A DNA stretch of 64,000 nt. It comes from a virus. A program made the position numbers and the translations under genes. Positions 33,037 to 41,479 of this stretch are shown piece after piece. Positions within the stretch are counted from its first letter, which is position 1; every line of letters begins with the position of its first letter. A model generated the notes under the pieces. It searched no databases and was not told the origin of the DNA. It worked only from the letters and a program-made list of their open reading frames with translations. The DNA lies in the IMG/VR virus record IMGVR_UViG_3300038701_003016, positions 1 to 64,000 of that record; one strand, given 5' to 3'.

Positions 33037-33468
33037 ATGGTTTATAGAAGAGATGTAGTAAATTTAGCTCGTAGCTATGTTGGTACTAAATATAGGCATC
33101 AAGGTAGAACTAGGGAAGGTATAGATTGTGCAGGATTAGTTATATTAGTTGGAAACGAACTCGGACTAATAAACTATGATACGGATGGGTATTTAAGAAA
33201 ATCTACTGGCAGGCAAATATTCCAGTATTTTAAAGATAGTGGAATGGAACAAATTAGTACTTCAGATTTAAAACTCGGTGATGTAATATTAACTCGAGAT
33301 AGTATATTTCCGTGTCATTGTGCTATTATATGTACCCACGATCTTCCTAGCTCTTCCAGAATTGTGCATGCTTATGCTAAAAGACGGCAAGTAGTTGAAG
33401 AATATATGAACGCCGAATGGATAAATAAAACAGTGGGCGCTTTTAGGTTTAAAGGACTAAAGGATTAG
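33037..33468 (+). CDS. NlpC/P60 cell-wall peptidase (GTA gp14-like)
   Basis: 143 aa. GIDCAGLV places the catalytic Cys at 31; FPCHCAII provides His94; a further His111 lies in IVHAYAK. In the GTA order it follows the DUF2163 hub and digests peptidoglycan at the tail tip during DNA entry. Confidence 0.92.
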   Translation: MVYRRDVVNLARSYVGTKYRHQGRTREGIDCAGLVILVGNELGLINYDTDGYLRKSTGRQIFQYFKDSGMEQISTSDLKLGDVILTRDSIFPCHCAIICTHDLPSSSRIVHAYAKRRQVVEEYMNAEWINKTVGAFRFKGLKD

Positions 33469-33471
33469 ATA

Positions 33472-36400
33472 ATGGGTTTTTTAATACCTACTACGAGTGT
33501 AACTGTAGATAATCCAAGGACTGATGAATTTAGTCTTTCAAATTCTACATTTGGGGAACCTATACCTATACCTTTTGGAACTGTAAGAGTTCCGGGAAAT
33601 ATTATATGGGCAGCTCCTATTAGAGAAGAAAAAGTTACAGAGACTAAAAAATCGGGGGGTAAAGGGGGAGGCGGAAAAGTTAAAACCACTACCACGACTT
33701 ATTACTATTATGCTTCATTTGGTATAGCTTTTGGAGAAGGGGTGGTTAATAGAGTAAGGCGTATATGGGCTGACAGTAAGTTAATATATGATATTACTGG
33801 AGCAGGAACTACTACTTCAGTTGTAGATTTAACCTTTCGGTTTTATCCAGGTACTGAAACTCAAGAGCCAGATGCCCTAATTGAAAATGATGTTGGAAGT
33901 GATTTAGCTCCTGCTCATAGAGGGCTATGCTATATAGTATTTGATGAATTATCCTTAGCCAATTTTGGCAATAGAATACCAAATATCGAAGCTGAACTTG
34001 AAACAGATATATCAAGCGAATTAGTTATTGGGGATATAGATTTATCTCCAACTGATATAAGCTATACTCAAGACCTTATAGTTTCTTCTGCTAGCCAAGA
34101 TTATGCTAGAGGATTTATTTATGTAGCAGATGAGCAGACAGGTACCGGAGAAATACTGGTATTTTCTACGTCAACGAATTCACTTGTAAGTGTATTGCCG
34201 GCTCCTGAAACTGAGTCTTTACTAGGAGTAATACCTTCTAATGGAGACTTAGTAGCTTCTGACGGAGCTAGTACTTTACGTATTCTAAATTCTTTTAATG
34301 GCGCCGTTAAATCCTCCGGGGGCATTTCTGTACCTATTGATAGATTGCCTTTGAACAGACCTTCTACGCTCGCCGTAAGTGGATTAGGTAGAGACGCCTT
34401 GTTTAGCATACAAGACGGGGCTAATAATATAGTCGGGTACGATCTTGAGGACTTTTCAGTAATAGGTACTTGGGAGGCTCAAATATCAGGAACTTTAAGC
34501 GTTCCGGTAAATGGCTCAAGAAACCAAGGAGACTTATATTACGCTGAAGTATCTACGACTTCTATAAATTTTTATAGACTTCAACTTACAACTTCAGATG
34601 TTCAACAAACCTTAATAGGAGCGGTGCAGGCTTCGGATTTAAGAGAAGCCACGTCATTAACTGAAAGGTTAATGACTTGGGAGTTTGATCCTATATTGAA
34701 TTGTGCATTTTTTAATATAGGATCAGATGTAGGAAATACGGCTGCAAGATTTGATTTTGACTTACAAGGTATTAATTGGGCAGTGAGTACTCCAAGTCTT
34801 ATTAACGGAGATTTTTCTGGAATTGGTATGAACCGTACAAGAGGGGGCCGGTATGTATATCCTACTTCCGAAGATACATTTTTAGCTTTTAATGCGTCAA
34901 ACGGGGAACGCTCCACGTTTAAATTTACAGGTTCAGATGAAGCTGGAGTATTTTTCTATGATGACTCTCAACGTAGATACTTTGGTTTTGACGACGTATT
35001 TAGGCTATTAAAAACTGGAGTTCTTGAAGCTTCAGCCCCTACTGGAGGAGTTCCCGTATCTTTCATACTCGATAAAATATGTACAAAAGCAGGATTAGAA
35101 TTAGTAGCCGATTTTAATACTTCAGACTTATCATCGGCTACTGTAGAAGGGTATATAATAAGAGAACAAGCACCCGCCGCTGAAGCTATAACTCCTTTAT
35201 CCAGATTGCTACAATTTGATGTTGTATCCTCAGATTATAAAATACATTTCCGTTTAAGGTCTGATGATACTATACAAGCCACTTTAACTGATGATGATTT
35301 AATAAGGCTTCGTCAAGGGCAGAATGAACCCTACATAGAAACCAGAATTCAAGAAAGTGAAATTCCGGCGGTATATGAAACAACGTATTTGGATAAAGAT
35401 AATGCTTACCAACAAAATACTCAAAGAGCTCAACGAGTAAGAGCCCCTATAACAACAGTCCAATCTGATAATGCAGAAACTTTAGAAATAGATGCCGTAT
35501 TGAGTGCAGATACGGCTAAACAAGCTTCTGAGATTTTGTTGTATAATTCTTGGACGGAGAGGCTATCTTTTGCTTTAAGAACTTCATGGGAATTTTTATA
35601 TTTAGACCCGTCAGATAGCATACAATTAGATTTTCAAAACGTAGAAGTACAAGCGCGTCTTACAAATGCGGATATAGGCGCCGATTTATCTTTCGAGAGT
35701 ACTACGGTATCTGAAACTCAAGGAGTATATATTTCGAATGCCGAAGGAGAAACAGGAGACAATAATATTCAAGTTTCTATACCTTCTGTTAGCCCTTCAG
35801 AATTGTTTCTACTTGATATTCCCCTATTAAGAGATATTGACGACACAGGGGGCTCTACAAGTAGATTATACCTAGCCGCTTCAAACTATGGCCAAATGTC
35901 TTGGCCTGGATGCTTAGTATTAAATTCAGCAGACAATGCTGCTTTTGATGAAATATCTCAGCACCAACAAGAAGCTGCTTGGGGAGTAACTGCTACAGTT
36001 ATTAGCGACCCTACTTTTGAAAATGCCATAGATGAAACAGATAGTTTTGATCTCACAGTAGTGTCTGGGTTAGATGATTTTTCCTCGGTTACTAATTCTG
36101 AAATTTATCAAGGGGCTAATACTTTAGCCGTAATTAAGGCGAATGGAAATATAGAAATACTTCAATTCAAAACAGTTACTATCGTATCAGGCCAGCGAAT
36201 AACCTTATCAGGTTTATTAAGAGGCCGTAGGGGAACAGATGTATTTTCTACAGGTCACGCTATTGGAGAAACATGTATTTTACTTGAAACAGCTTCTGTT
36301 GAAAGTACTCAGTTATCAATAGGTAATATCGGGTCTAGTCTATTTTATAAAGCACCTACAAATGGAACTATATTAGAAGATGCTGAAAGTCAACAATTTG

Positions 36401-36807
36401 CCTCCAATGGCAATGATTTAAAGCCTTATGCTCCGGTCAAGGTAGAAGCCTCTATAGATATGTCAGATGATATAACTATTACATGGATTAGGCGCACTAG
36501 AATAGGAGGGGAGCTCAAAAATAGTGACGGGGTAACTCCTATAGATGTACCTTTAAGTGAAACTCAAGAGTTGTATGACTTAGAATTTTTAGATGGAGTA
36601 GGTGGGGCAGTGCTGTCAAATATAACTGAACTTGATTTGACTTCAGAAACCGCTACTATATCCTTAATCAATTTAAATAATGAACTCACTTCTGATATAA
36701 CAGGAGCCGGAGATGATATAACAGTTCGAGTATATCAAAAAAGTGGTAATACTCAAATAGGAAGAGGCTTTGCTCGAGAAGTTACAATAACTATCGCGGC
36801 AGCTTAA
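33472..36807 (+). CDS. Tail tip/host specificity protein (GTA gp15/J-like)
   Basis: 1111 aa. The N-terminal segment (GEPIPIPFGTVRVPGNIIWAAP, a Gly/Lys loop, TYYYYASFGIAFGEG, RRIWADSKLIYD) is typical of this family. Residues about 195-520 look like an inserted beta-propeller with repeated strands (FIYVADEQTGTGEILVFS). The phage-tail_3 hub follows, then a fibronectin-like end near 1000. It forms the tip baseplate and contacts the host. Confidence 0.9.
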   Translation: MGFLIPTTSVTVDNPRTDEFSLSNSTFGEPIPIPFGTVRVPGNIIWAAPIREEKVTETKKSGGKGGGGKVKTTTTTYYYYASFGIAFGEGVVNRVRRIWADSKLIYDITGAGTTTSVVDLTFRFYPGTETQEPDALIENDVGSDLAPAHRGLCYIVFDELSLANFGNRIPNIEAELETDISSELVIGDIDLSPTDISYTQDLIVSSASQDYARGFIYVADEQTGTGEILVFSTSTNSLVSVLPAPETESLLGVIPSNGDLVASDGASTLRILNSFNGAVKSSGGISVPIDRLPLNRPSTLAVSGLGRDALFSIQDGANNIVGYDLEDFSVIGTWEAQISGTLSVPVNGSRNQGDLYYAEVSTTSINFYRLQLTTSDVQQTLIGAVQASDLREATSLTERLMTWEFDPILNCAFFNIGSDVGNTAARFDFDLQGINWAVSTPSLINGDFSGIGMNRTRGGRYVYPTSEDTFLAFNASNGERSTFKFTGSDEAGVFFYDDSQRRYFGFDDVFRLLKTGVLEASAPTGGVPVSFILDKICTKAGLELVADFNTSDLSSATVEGYIIREQAPAAEAITPLSRLLQFDVVSSDYKIHFRLRSDDTIQATLTDDDLIRLRQGQNEPYIETRIQESEIPAVYETTYLDKDNAYQQNTQRAQRVRAPITTVQSDNAETLEIDAVLSADTAKQASEILLYNSWTERLSFALRTSWEFLYLDPSDSIQLDFQNVEVQARLTNADIGADLSFESTTVSETQGVYISNAEGETGDNNIQVSIPSVSPSELFLLDIPLLRDIDDTGGSTSRLYLAASNYGQMSWPGCLVLNSADNAAFDEISQHQQEAAWGVTATVISDPTFENAIDETDSFDLTVVSGLDDFSSVTNSEIYQGANTLAVIKANGNIEILQFKTVTIVSGQRITLSGLLRGRRGTDVFSTGHAIGETCILLETASVESTQLSIGNIGSSLFYKAPTNGTILEDAESQQFASNGNDLKPYAPVKVEASIDMSDDITITWIRRTRIGGELKNSDGVTPIDVPLSETQELYDLEFLDGVGGAVLSNITELDLTSETATISLINLNNELTSDITGAGDDITVRVYQKSGNTQIGRGFAREVTITIAAA

Positions 36808-36818
36808 GGAGATTTTAA

Positions 36819-37529
36819 ATGGCTACTCCCAATTTAGGAATTGAAGAAGTAAGCGCTTCTCAATCTCAAAAAGAAGTAACAATAAATAATGCTCTTATAG
36901 ACTTAGATAATGCAACTCAGGATTTAATTTCCATAGCTATATCTGGAAATACCTCAGTTACTGCCGACCAGTATACAGAAAATTTTGTACTTAGGCTTAC
37001 AGGGTCTCCAGGAGCAGGCTTTGATTTAGATATTCCTGCTACGAATAGATTTTTCTTTGTCGATAATAATACTTCTCAAACTGCAACCGTACAAGTTACA
37101 GGTGGCGGAGGGGTATCTGTAGACATAGTGACTTTAGAGTCACGGCTTCTATATTGTGATGGTACAGATGTTGTAGAAGCTGGAGGGGGAGGAGGAGGAG
37201 GCGGATCAGGCTCTGTAGATGTAACTATTCGTACAGAAACTGCAAGCCATGTATTAGAACTAGTTGATAGCAATTCATTAATTCGTATGAATGTAGGAGC
37301 TGCGAATACGGTAACTGTACCCCTTAATGCTTCAGTAGCCTTTCCAATTGGAACTCAAGTTCATGTTACTCAAACAGGAGCCGGTACAACTTCTTTTTTA
37401 GCAGCCGGAGGGGTAACGTTAGATACTCCTGAAACATTAAACCTAAGAAAACAAGACTCGACGGCTAGCATTGTAAAAGTGGCTACAGATCAATGGCTAG
37501 TATTAGGAGATTTGGAGCTATCGCCATGA
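36819..37529 (+). CDS. Tail appendage protein
   Basis: 236 aa. Beta-rich, with a run of nine glycines near residue 125 linking two domains. The pattern FFVDNNTSQTATVQVTGGGG...YCDGTDVVEA and the C-terminal IPxGTQVHVTQ-like part are typical of short fibre modules. The stop overlaps the next start (ATGA). Confidence 0.7.
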   Translation: MATPNLGIEEVSASQSQKEVTINNALIDLDNATQDLISIAISGNTSVTADQYTENFVLRLTGSPGAGFDLDIPATNRFFFVDNNTSQTATVQVTGGGGVSVDIVTLESRLLYCDGTDVVEAGGGGGGGGSGSVDVTIRTETASHVLELVDSNSLIRMNVGAANTVTVPLNASVAFPIGTQVHVTQTGAGTTSFLAAGGVTLDTPETLNLRKQDSTASIVKVATDQWLVLGDLELSP

Positions 37530-39730
37530 CTATGTTAATTGGTGCTATAGCTTCAGGGGCCTTAGATAAAACAAATCCCGGTCCTTGGAAAGCTAGAATT
37601 ACTATAAGCTCTGGGACAGTAGGCTCCAATTTAACAGATTTTATTGTAGCAGTACGTCTTTCAGATATGCCCGCTACTTTTTGGGAAAGAGTAAGGCCTG
37701 ATGGAGGAGACTTAGAAGTTAAAACTACGGGAGGTACAAATGTGCCTCGTCATTTGTTTAGATTTGACTATACTGAAAATGAAGGATGGTTATTTTTCAA
37801 AGGTACTTTATTATCTGCTTCGGATAATGAATGGGATATTCATTACGGAAATAGATCAATAGCTCCTTTTGTACAATCTATTACTAACTCTTTAACTATA
37901 ACAAATCCTGGAGCAGATGTAGATGTTTCAGGATGGACAGCAACAACTGGCTCTTTGGGTAGAAGAACTTCTAATCCAGCACCATTTGAGGGAGCGGGCT
38001 ATTTTTTCGCAGGCCCAAATGCAGAAACTCGAGCCCATCAAGATATATCAATTCCAATGGCCGAAGAAACGGATGTTGATAACGGGTTAAGACAAGCAAG
38101 ACTTCAATGGTACCAAACCAGTTTTAATGGATCAGACGAAGGAGAAATGGAAATAGAATTTTTTAATGGAGCTATGGCTTCATTAGGAAGCAGGATAGGT
38201 TCGGGGCTTACAGCTCCATTAGGACAAGAATGGAATTTAAGAAGATTAAATCTATTAATACCGTCTACTACCCGAACTATAAGAATTTCTATGCACGCTG
38301 TAAGAAGCGCAGGTACAAACAACGATGCGTATTTTGATGCTATAACTTTAGATATTGCTGATTTAGAAGAAAATGGAAAAGAACAAGTCTGGTCTGATTA
38401 TGAAATGGTGGCGTTAATGGGATCAGATGGAAATATAGATGCAGCGCGCCGTACAAGGGGAGCCGTTTTAGGTGACCCAGATATGTTTGAGCAACTTTCT
38501 GTAAGTGCCAATAGAGGAGTACATCAAGGAGTTTGCTCAGATAACATTTTTAATTACCTAGTAGATGACAATTTAATAAAAAAATATGATGGAAATACTT
38601 TAGTATTAGAAAATACTGATCCTATAGGGGATAGCGGTTTAGCCACTGTAGATCATTTAGGGGATCCAGAATATTTTGCAGGACTTTTATATATTCCGTT
38701 AGAAGAATTTACCGGCGGAGGATCTACGACAGAGCACATAGCCATATACAATGCGAAAGACTTAACTTTTGTTCAGGCTTTTGATATATCGGCTCAAAAT
38801 CATGAAGTGTCAAGTATAGCATATGTACCAGAAGATGGCCTTTTATATATAACTTCCTTTTTCGATGATAGAAATATTTTTAAATATGACCCGGTTGATG
38901 GAAGTTTTATAGGCACCTTAGAATTATCTTCTCCTATAGCAGATATTCAAGGAATAACTTATTATAAAGGTAGGCTGTATATTAATGCAGATGGCCCTGA
39001 CGAAACTTATATATGTGACCTTAACGGCGATGTAAGAGGATCAGGAATATTTGGGCAAGCAGTAGGCGGAGGTAATTATGAAGGTATAGGAAAAAGAGAT
39101 GATAACCTTCTTATATTAACAGACCCTACAGGAAGTTCAGATGGAGTAGTAAGGACCTTCTCCCCTCAGAATATAGATAATTCTGCGGGGGGAGGAATAG
39201 ATATTCAAGCTACTGCTACTTTATTAATGGACCAATTAAAAGATGCTTCTACTTATACTTTAGGATGCACTCTCGTAATAGATGATAAATCTGTAAATAG
39301 AGTAGCCGCTTCTTATCTAGACGAAGATGATGCTCCGGCTAATAATACTAGGCAAATTATAGGATATCGAAATTCTGCATCTAGAATAGCTATTTGGGAT
39401 GTAAATAATTCATGGCTTAATTCTTCTGTCGATCCAACAATAGGAGTAGCTTATAGAGTTCATGCGGTATATGATGGGTCTACAGATCGTATAGTCTACG
39501 TGGATGGATCTCAATCAGGACAAGAAATAGGCATAACCGCTATTCCGTCTTCGTTTAACGCAGTGCGTATTGGTACTGAAGATGGGGACGAAAACGAAGA
39601 CTGGCAGGGCCAAGTTGGATTTTGCTATTTGAGATTTGAAGAACTTAGCGCTGACTGGATATCTGCAGAATACGATAACTTATCTTCCCCTGCAACTTTT
39701 TATTCTATAGGCACTGAACAATTAGCATAA
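37526..39730 (+). CDS. Large tail protein with DUF2341, propeller and LamG-like modules
   Basis: 734 aa from ATG 37526 (ATGA overlap). Order: DUF2341-like domain (WKARITISSG...RVRPDGGDLEV, about 20-115); jellyroll module (about 130-290) similar to that inserted in the DUF2163 protein; beta-propeller-like repeats (about 370-570, SSIAYVPEDGLLYITS); LamG-like C terminus ending WISAEYDNLSSPATFYSIG. Such a chain of sugar-binding-type folds suggests receptor binding. Confidence 0.82.
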   Translation: MTMLIGAIASGALDKTNPGPWKARITISSGTVGSNLTDFIVAVRLSDMPATFWERVRPDGGDLEVKTTGGTNVPRHLFRFDYTENEGWLFFKGTLLSASDNEWDIHYGNRSIAPFVQSITNSLTITNPGADVDVSGWTATTGSLGRRTSNPAPFEGAGYFFAGPNAETRAHQDISIPMAEETDVDNGLRQARLQWYQTSFNGSDEGEMEIEFFNGAMASLGSRIGSGLTAPLGQEWNLRRLNLLIPSTTRTIRISMHAVRSAGTNNDAYFDAITLDIADLEENGKEQVWSDYEMVALMGSDGNIDAARRTRGAVLGDPDMFEQLSVSANRGVHQGVCSDNIFNYLVDDNLIKKYDGNTLVLENTDPIGDSGLATVDHLGDPEYFAGLLYIPLEEFTGGGSTTEHIAIYNAKDLTFVQAFDISAQNHEVSSIAYVPEDGLLYITSFFDDRNIFKYDPVDGSFIGTLELSSPIADIQGITYYKGRLYINADGPDETYICDLNGDVRGSGIFGQAVGGGNYEGIGKRDDNLLILTDPTGSSDGVVRTFSPQNIDNSAGGGIDIQATATLLMDQLKDASTYTLGCTLVIDDKSVNRVAASYLDEDDAPANNTRQIIGYRNSASRIAIWDVNNSWLNSSVDPTIGVAYRVHAVYDGSTDRIVYVDGSQSGQEIGITAIPSSFNAVRIGTEDGDENEDWQGQVGFCYLRFEELSADWISAEYDNLSSPATFYSIGTEQLA

Positions 39731-39742
39731 TATTAAGTAATT

Positions 39743-39788
39743 AATACTGGGCTGTTAGTATTTAACGGCTCAGTATTATTAGTATTTT
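39743..39788 (+). terminator. Terminator after the tail genes
   Basis: AATACTG..CAGTATT with inner GCTGTTA..TAACGGC forms a stem of 14 pairs, followed by a T-rich tail. Confidence 0.75.
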
Positions 39789-39827
39789 ACCTATATTTAT
39801 TACCATCACTTACAATATTAAGAGGTA

Positions 39828-40307
39828 ATGATGGGCTATAAATTAGGTAAAAAATCTAAAGCTGAATTACAAAGAGTTCATCCAATACTGATAGATATTG
39901 TAGAATGTTCTTTACAAAGCAGTCTGGTAGATTTTTCGGTTCATGATGGACTTAGAAGCCCTAATGAACAAAATTCCTTATTCAAAAGAGGAGTTTCTAC
40001 TTTAGATGGCTATAATAAAATAAGTCAGCATCAGCTTCAAGATACAGGCTATGGCCATGCTGTAGACTTAGTTCCTTATATAAATGGAAAATTGAGATGG
40101 GAATGGAAACCCATTTTTAGTATTGCATTAGCAGTGCAAGTTGCTAGTGAAGTAATAGGGGCTAATGTAAGATGGGGAGGGTGCTGGAAAATAATTACTA
40201 ATTCAGAACTATCTCCTGAAAAAATGCATTACGAATATTTAAAACGTAAAGCTTTGCAAGGTAAAAAACCTTTCGCCGACGGTCCTCATTTTGAGTTGAT
40301 ATTATGA
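39828..40307 (+). CDS. M15 peptidase endolysin
   Basis: 159 aa. GYGHAVDLVP supplies His77 and Asp80 of the zinc site and PHFEL the third His155; FSVHDGLRSPNEQ is the family N-terminal motif. D-Ala-D-Ala-type carboxy- or endopeptidases of this kind serve as lysins, as in T5. No signal sequence, so release depends on the holin. First gene of the lysis block. Confidence 0.88.
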   Translation: MMGYKLGKKSKAELQRVHPILIDIVECSLQSSLVDFSVHDGLRSPNEQNSLFKRGVSTLDGYNKISQHQLQDTGYGHAVDLVPYINGKLRWEWKPIFSIALAVQVASEVIGANVRWGGCWKIITNSELSPEKMHYEYLKRKALQGKKPFADGPHFELIL

Positions 40308-40549
40308 CAAAAGAGGGACCCACCTGGAAAAATAGACGTAGATTTATGATAGCCGTAATACTTTTTTGTATGGCTACAATATCCGTAGTTATTTTAAAAG
40401 ACATGCAAAGTTCTGTTGCTGAAACTGCCGTAACTATGTCCTTTGCAATTATGGGCTCCACAATAGCTTCTTATGTATTTGGAGTTGTATGGCAAGATAA
40501 TACGATAACTCAAAGCGGGAAATTAGATGATGGCTTGGCTGATCGCTAA
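40304..40549 (+). CDS. Holin-like membrane protein, 81 aa
   Basis: Two transmembrane segments (about 14-31 and 42-62) with a basic N terminus (TWKNRRRF). Position directly after the lysin, with four-base overlap, supports a holin or holin-modulator. No family-level match is claimed. Confidence 0.7.
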   Translation: MTKEGPTWKNRRRFMIAVILFCMATISVVILKDMQSSVAETAVTMSFAIMGSTIASYVFGVVWQDNTITQSGKLDDGLADR

Positions 40550-41003
40550 TTGGAAATTAGTAATAGGAGGCCTAGGAGTCCTTTTCATTACCGGATTTAT
40601 AATAGGTTTTTGGAGCTTCGTAGCCAATTTACAAGAAGCTAACCGAATTTTATCTGAAAAAGTAGGCCAGTTTGAAGTGGCTTTAGAAGTCCAAAAAACT
40701 ACGATAGATAGCCAAAAAGAAGCCCTTATTAAATGGTCACTCGCTCAAAAGCAGCAAGCCCAGATTTTGCAGGAGATAAATCAAAATGCAAATAAAGCAC
40801 GAGACGAAGTTAAACAGCTCGGAAAACTGTTTGGGTCCCACGACTTTAAAAACCTTGTGGATAAAAAGCCGGACAGTATTGAGCGTATTATTAATAGGGG
40901 CACCAGCAGGACTTTCCGCATGTTCGAGTGCTCCTCAGGAAGTTCAAATAAAAACTGCGTCGTTGGGAATTCCTCAACCCCCAAAAACGATAGTTCTTCC
41001 TAA
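40527..41003 (+). CDS. i-spanin (Rz-like)
   Basis: 158 aa. One transmembrane segment (about 8-33) followed by a long coiled coil (ANRILSEKVGQFEVALEVQKTTID onward) and a loose Ser/Asn-rich end. Overlaps the holin start and contains the beginning of the lipoprotein gene in another frame, the usual Rz/Rz1 layout. It bridges to the outer membrane to complete lysis. Confidence 0.85.
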   Translation: MMAWLIANWKLVIGGLGVLFITGFIIGFWSFVANLQEANRILSEKVGQFEVALEVQKTTIDSQKEALIKWSLAQKQQAQILQEINQNANKARDEVKQLGKLFGSHDFKNLVDKKPDSIERIINRGTSRTFRMFECSSGSSNKNCVVGNSSTPKNDSSS

Positions 41004-41187
41004 GCCGGATCCTATATCTTTAAATGATATAGAATGGAAAATTGTAGAAGCAGACAATGAAAAATACATAGCTCTAACTCCAGAAGACTACGAAGATCTT
41101 TCTTTAAATATGGCCGAAATACTCAGATATATAAAAGAATTAAATTCGCAGCTGGATTATTACGTAGAAAGCCTTGAAGATGATTGA
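40786..41187 (+). CDS. o-spanin lipoprotein (Rz1-like)
   Basis: Signal VLSVLLIGAPAGLSAC ends in the lipobox LSAC, giving a lipid-anchored, proline-containing mature protein (LGIPQPPKTIVLPKP). From ATG 40786 the signal would be 45 residues, which is long; a TTG at 40855 would give a normal 22-residue signal and may be the true start. Overlaps the Rz-like gene in the +1 frame. Confidence 0.82.
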   Translation: MQIKHETKLNSSENCLGPTTLKTLWIKSRTVLSVLLIGAPAGLSACSSAPQEVQIKTASLGIPQPPKTIVLPKPDPISLNDIEWKIVEADNEKYIALTPEDYEDLSLNMAEILRYIKELNSQLDYYVESLEDD

Positions 41188-41467
41188 TCCAAACCAACAA
41201 TCTAAATTATCAAATAGGCCAATAGTCCTAACAGAAATGGAATTGCGTAGACTAGTGGCTGAGGGGGTAGATGACGCCCTAACAAAACTTGGTGTTGACG
41301 CTGAAAATCCCATAGAAATGCAGAGAGACTTTCAACATTTAAGAGAATGGAGGGAGGCAGTTAATAGCGTCAAGCAAAAAGGTATATTGACTGTTATAGG
41401 GTTAATTCTTACGGGAGGAAGTGTAGCCCTTGTAATAGGCTTAAAATCAATGTTCAATACCCCATAA
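41180..41467 (+). CDS. Small tail-anchored membrane protein, 95 aa
   Basis: Start at ATG 41180, overlapping the spanin stop by eight bases. A soluble N-terminal helical part (LTEMELRRLVAEGVDDALTKLG) is followed by a single C-terminal transmembrane helix (about 72-92). The place at the end of the lysis block suggests a role there. Similar proteins occur in other phages but are uncharacterised as far as I know. Confidence 0.65.
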   Translation: MIDPNQQSKLSNRPIVLTEMELRRLVAEGVDDALTKLGVDAENPIEMQRDFQHLREWREAVNSVKQKGILTVIGLILTGGSVALVIGLKSMFNTP

Positions 41468-41479
41468 GGACTTTTTGGC

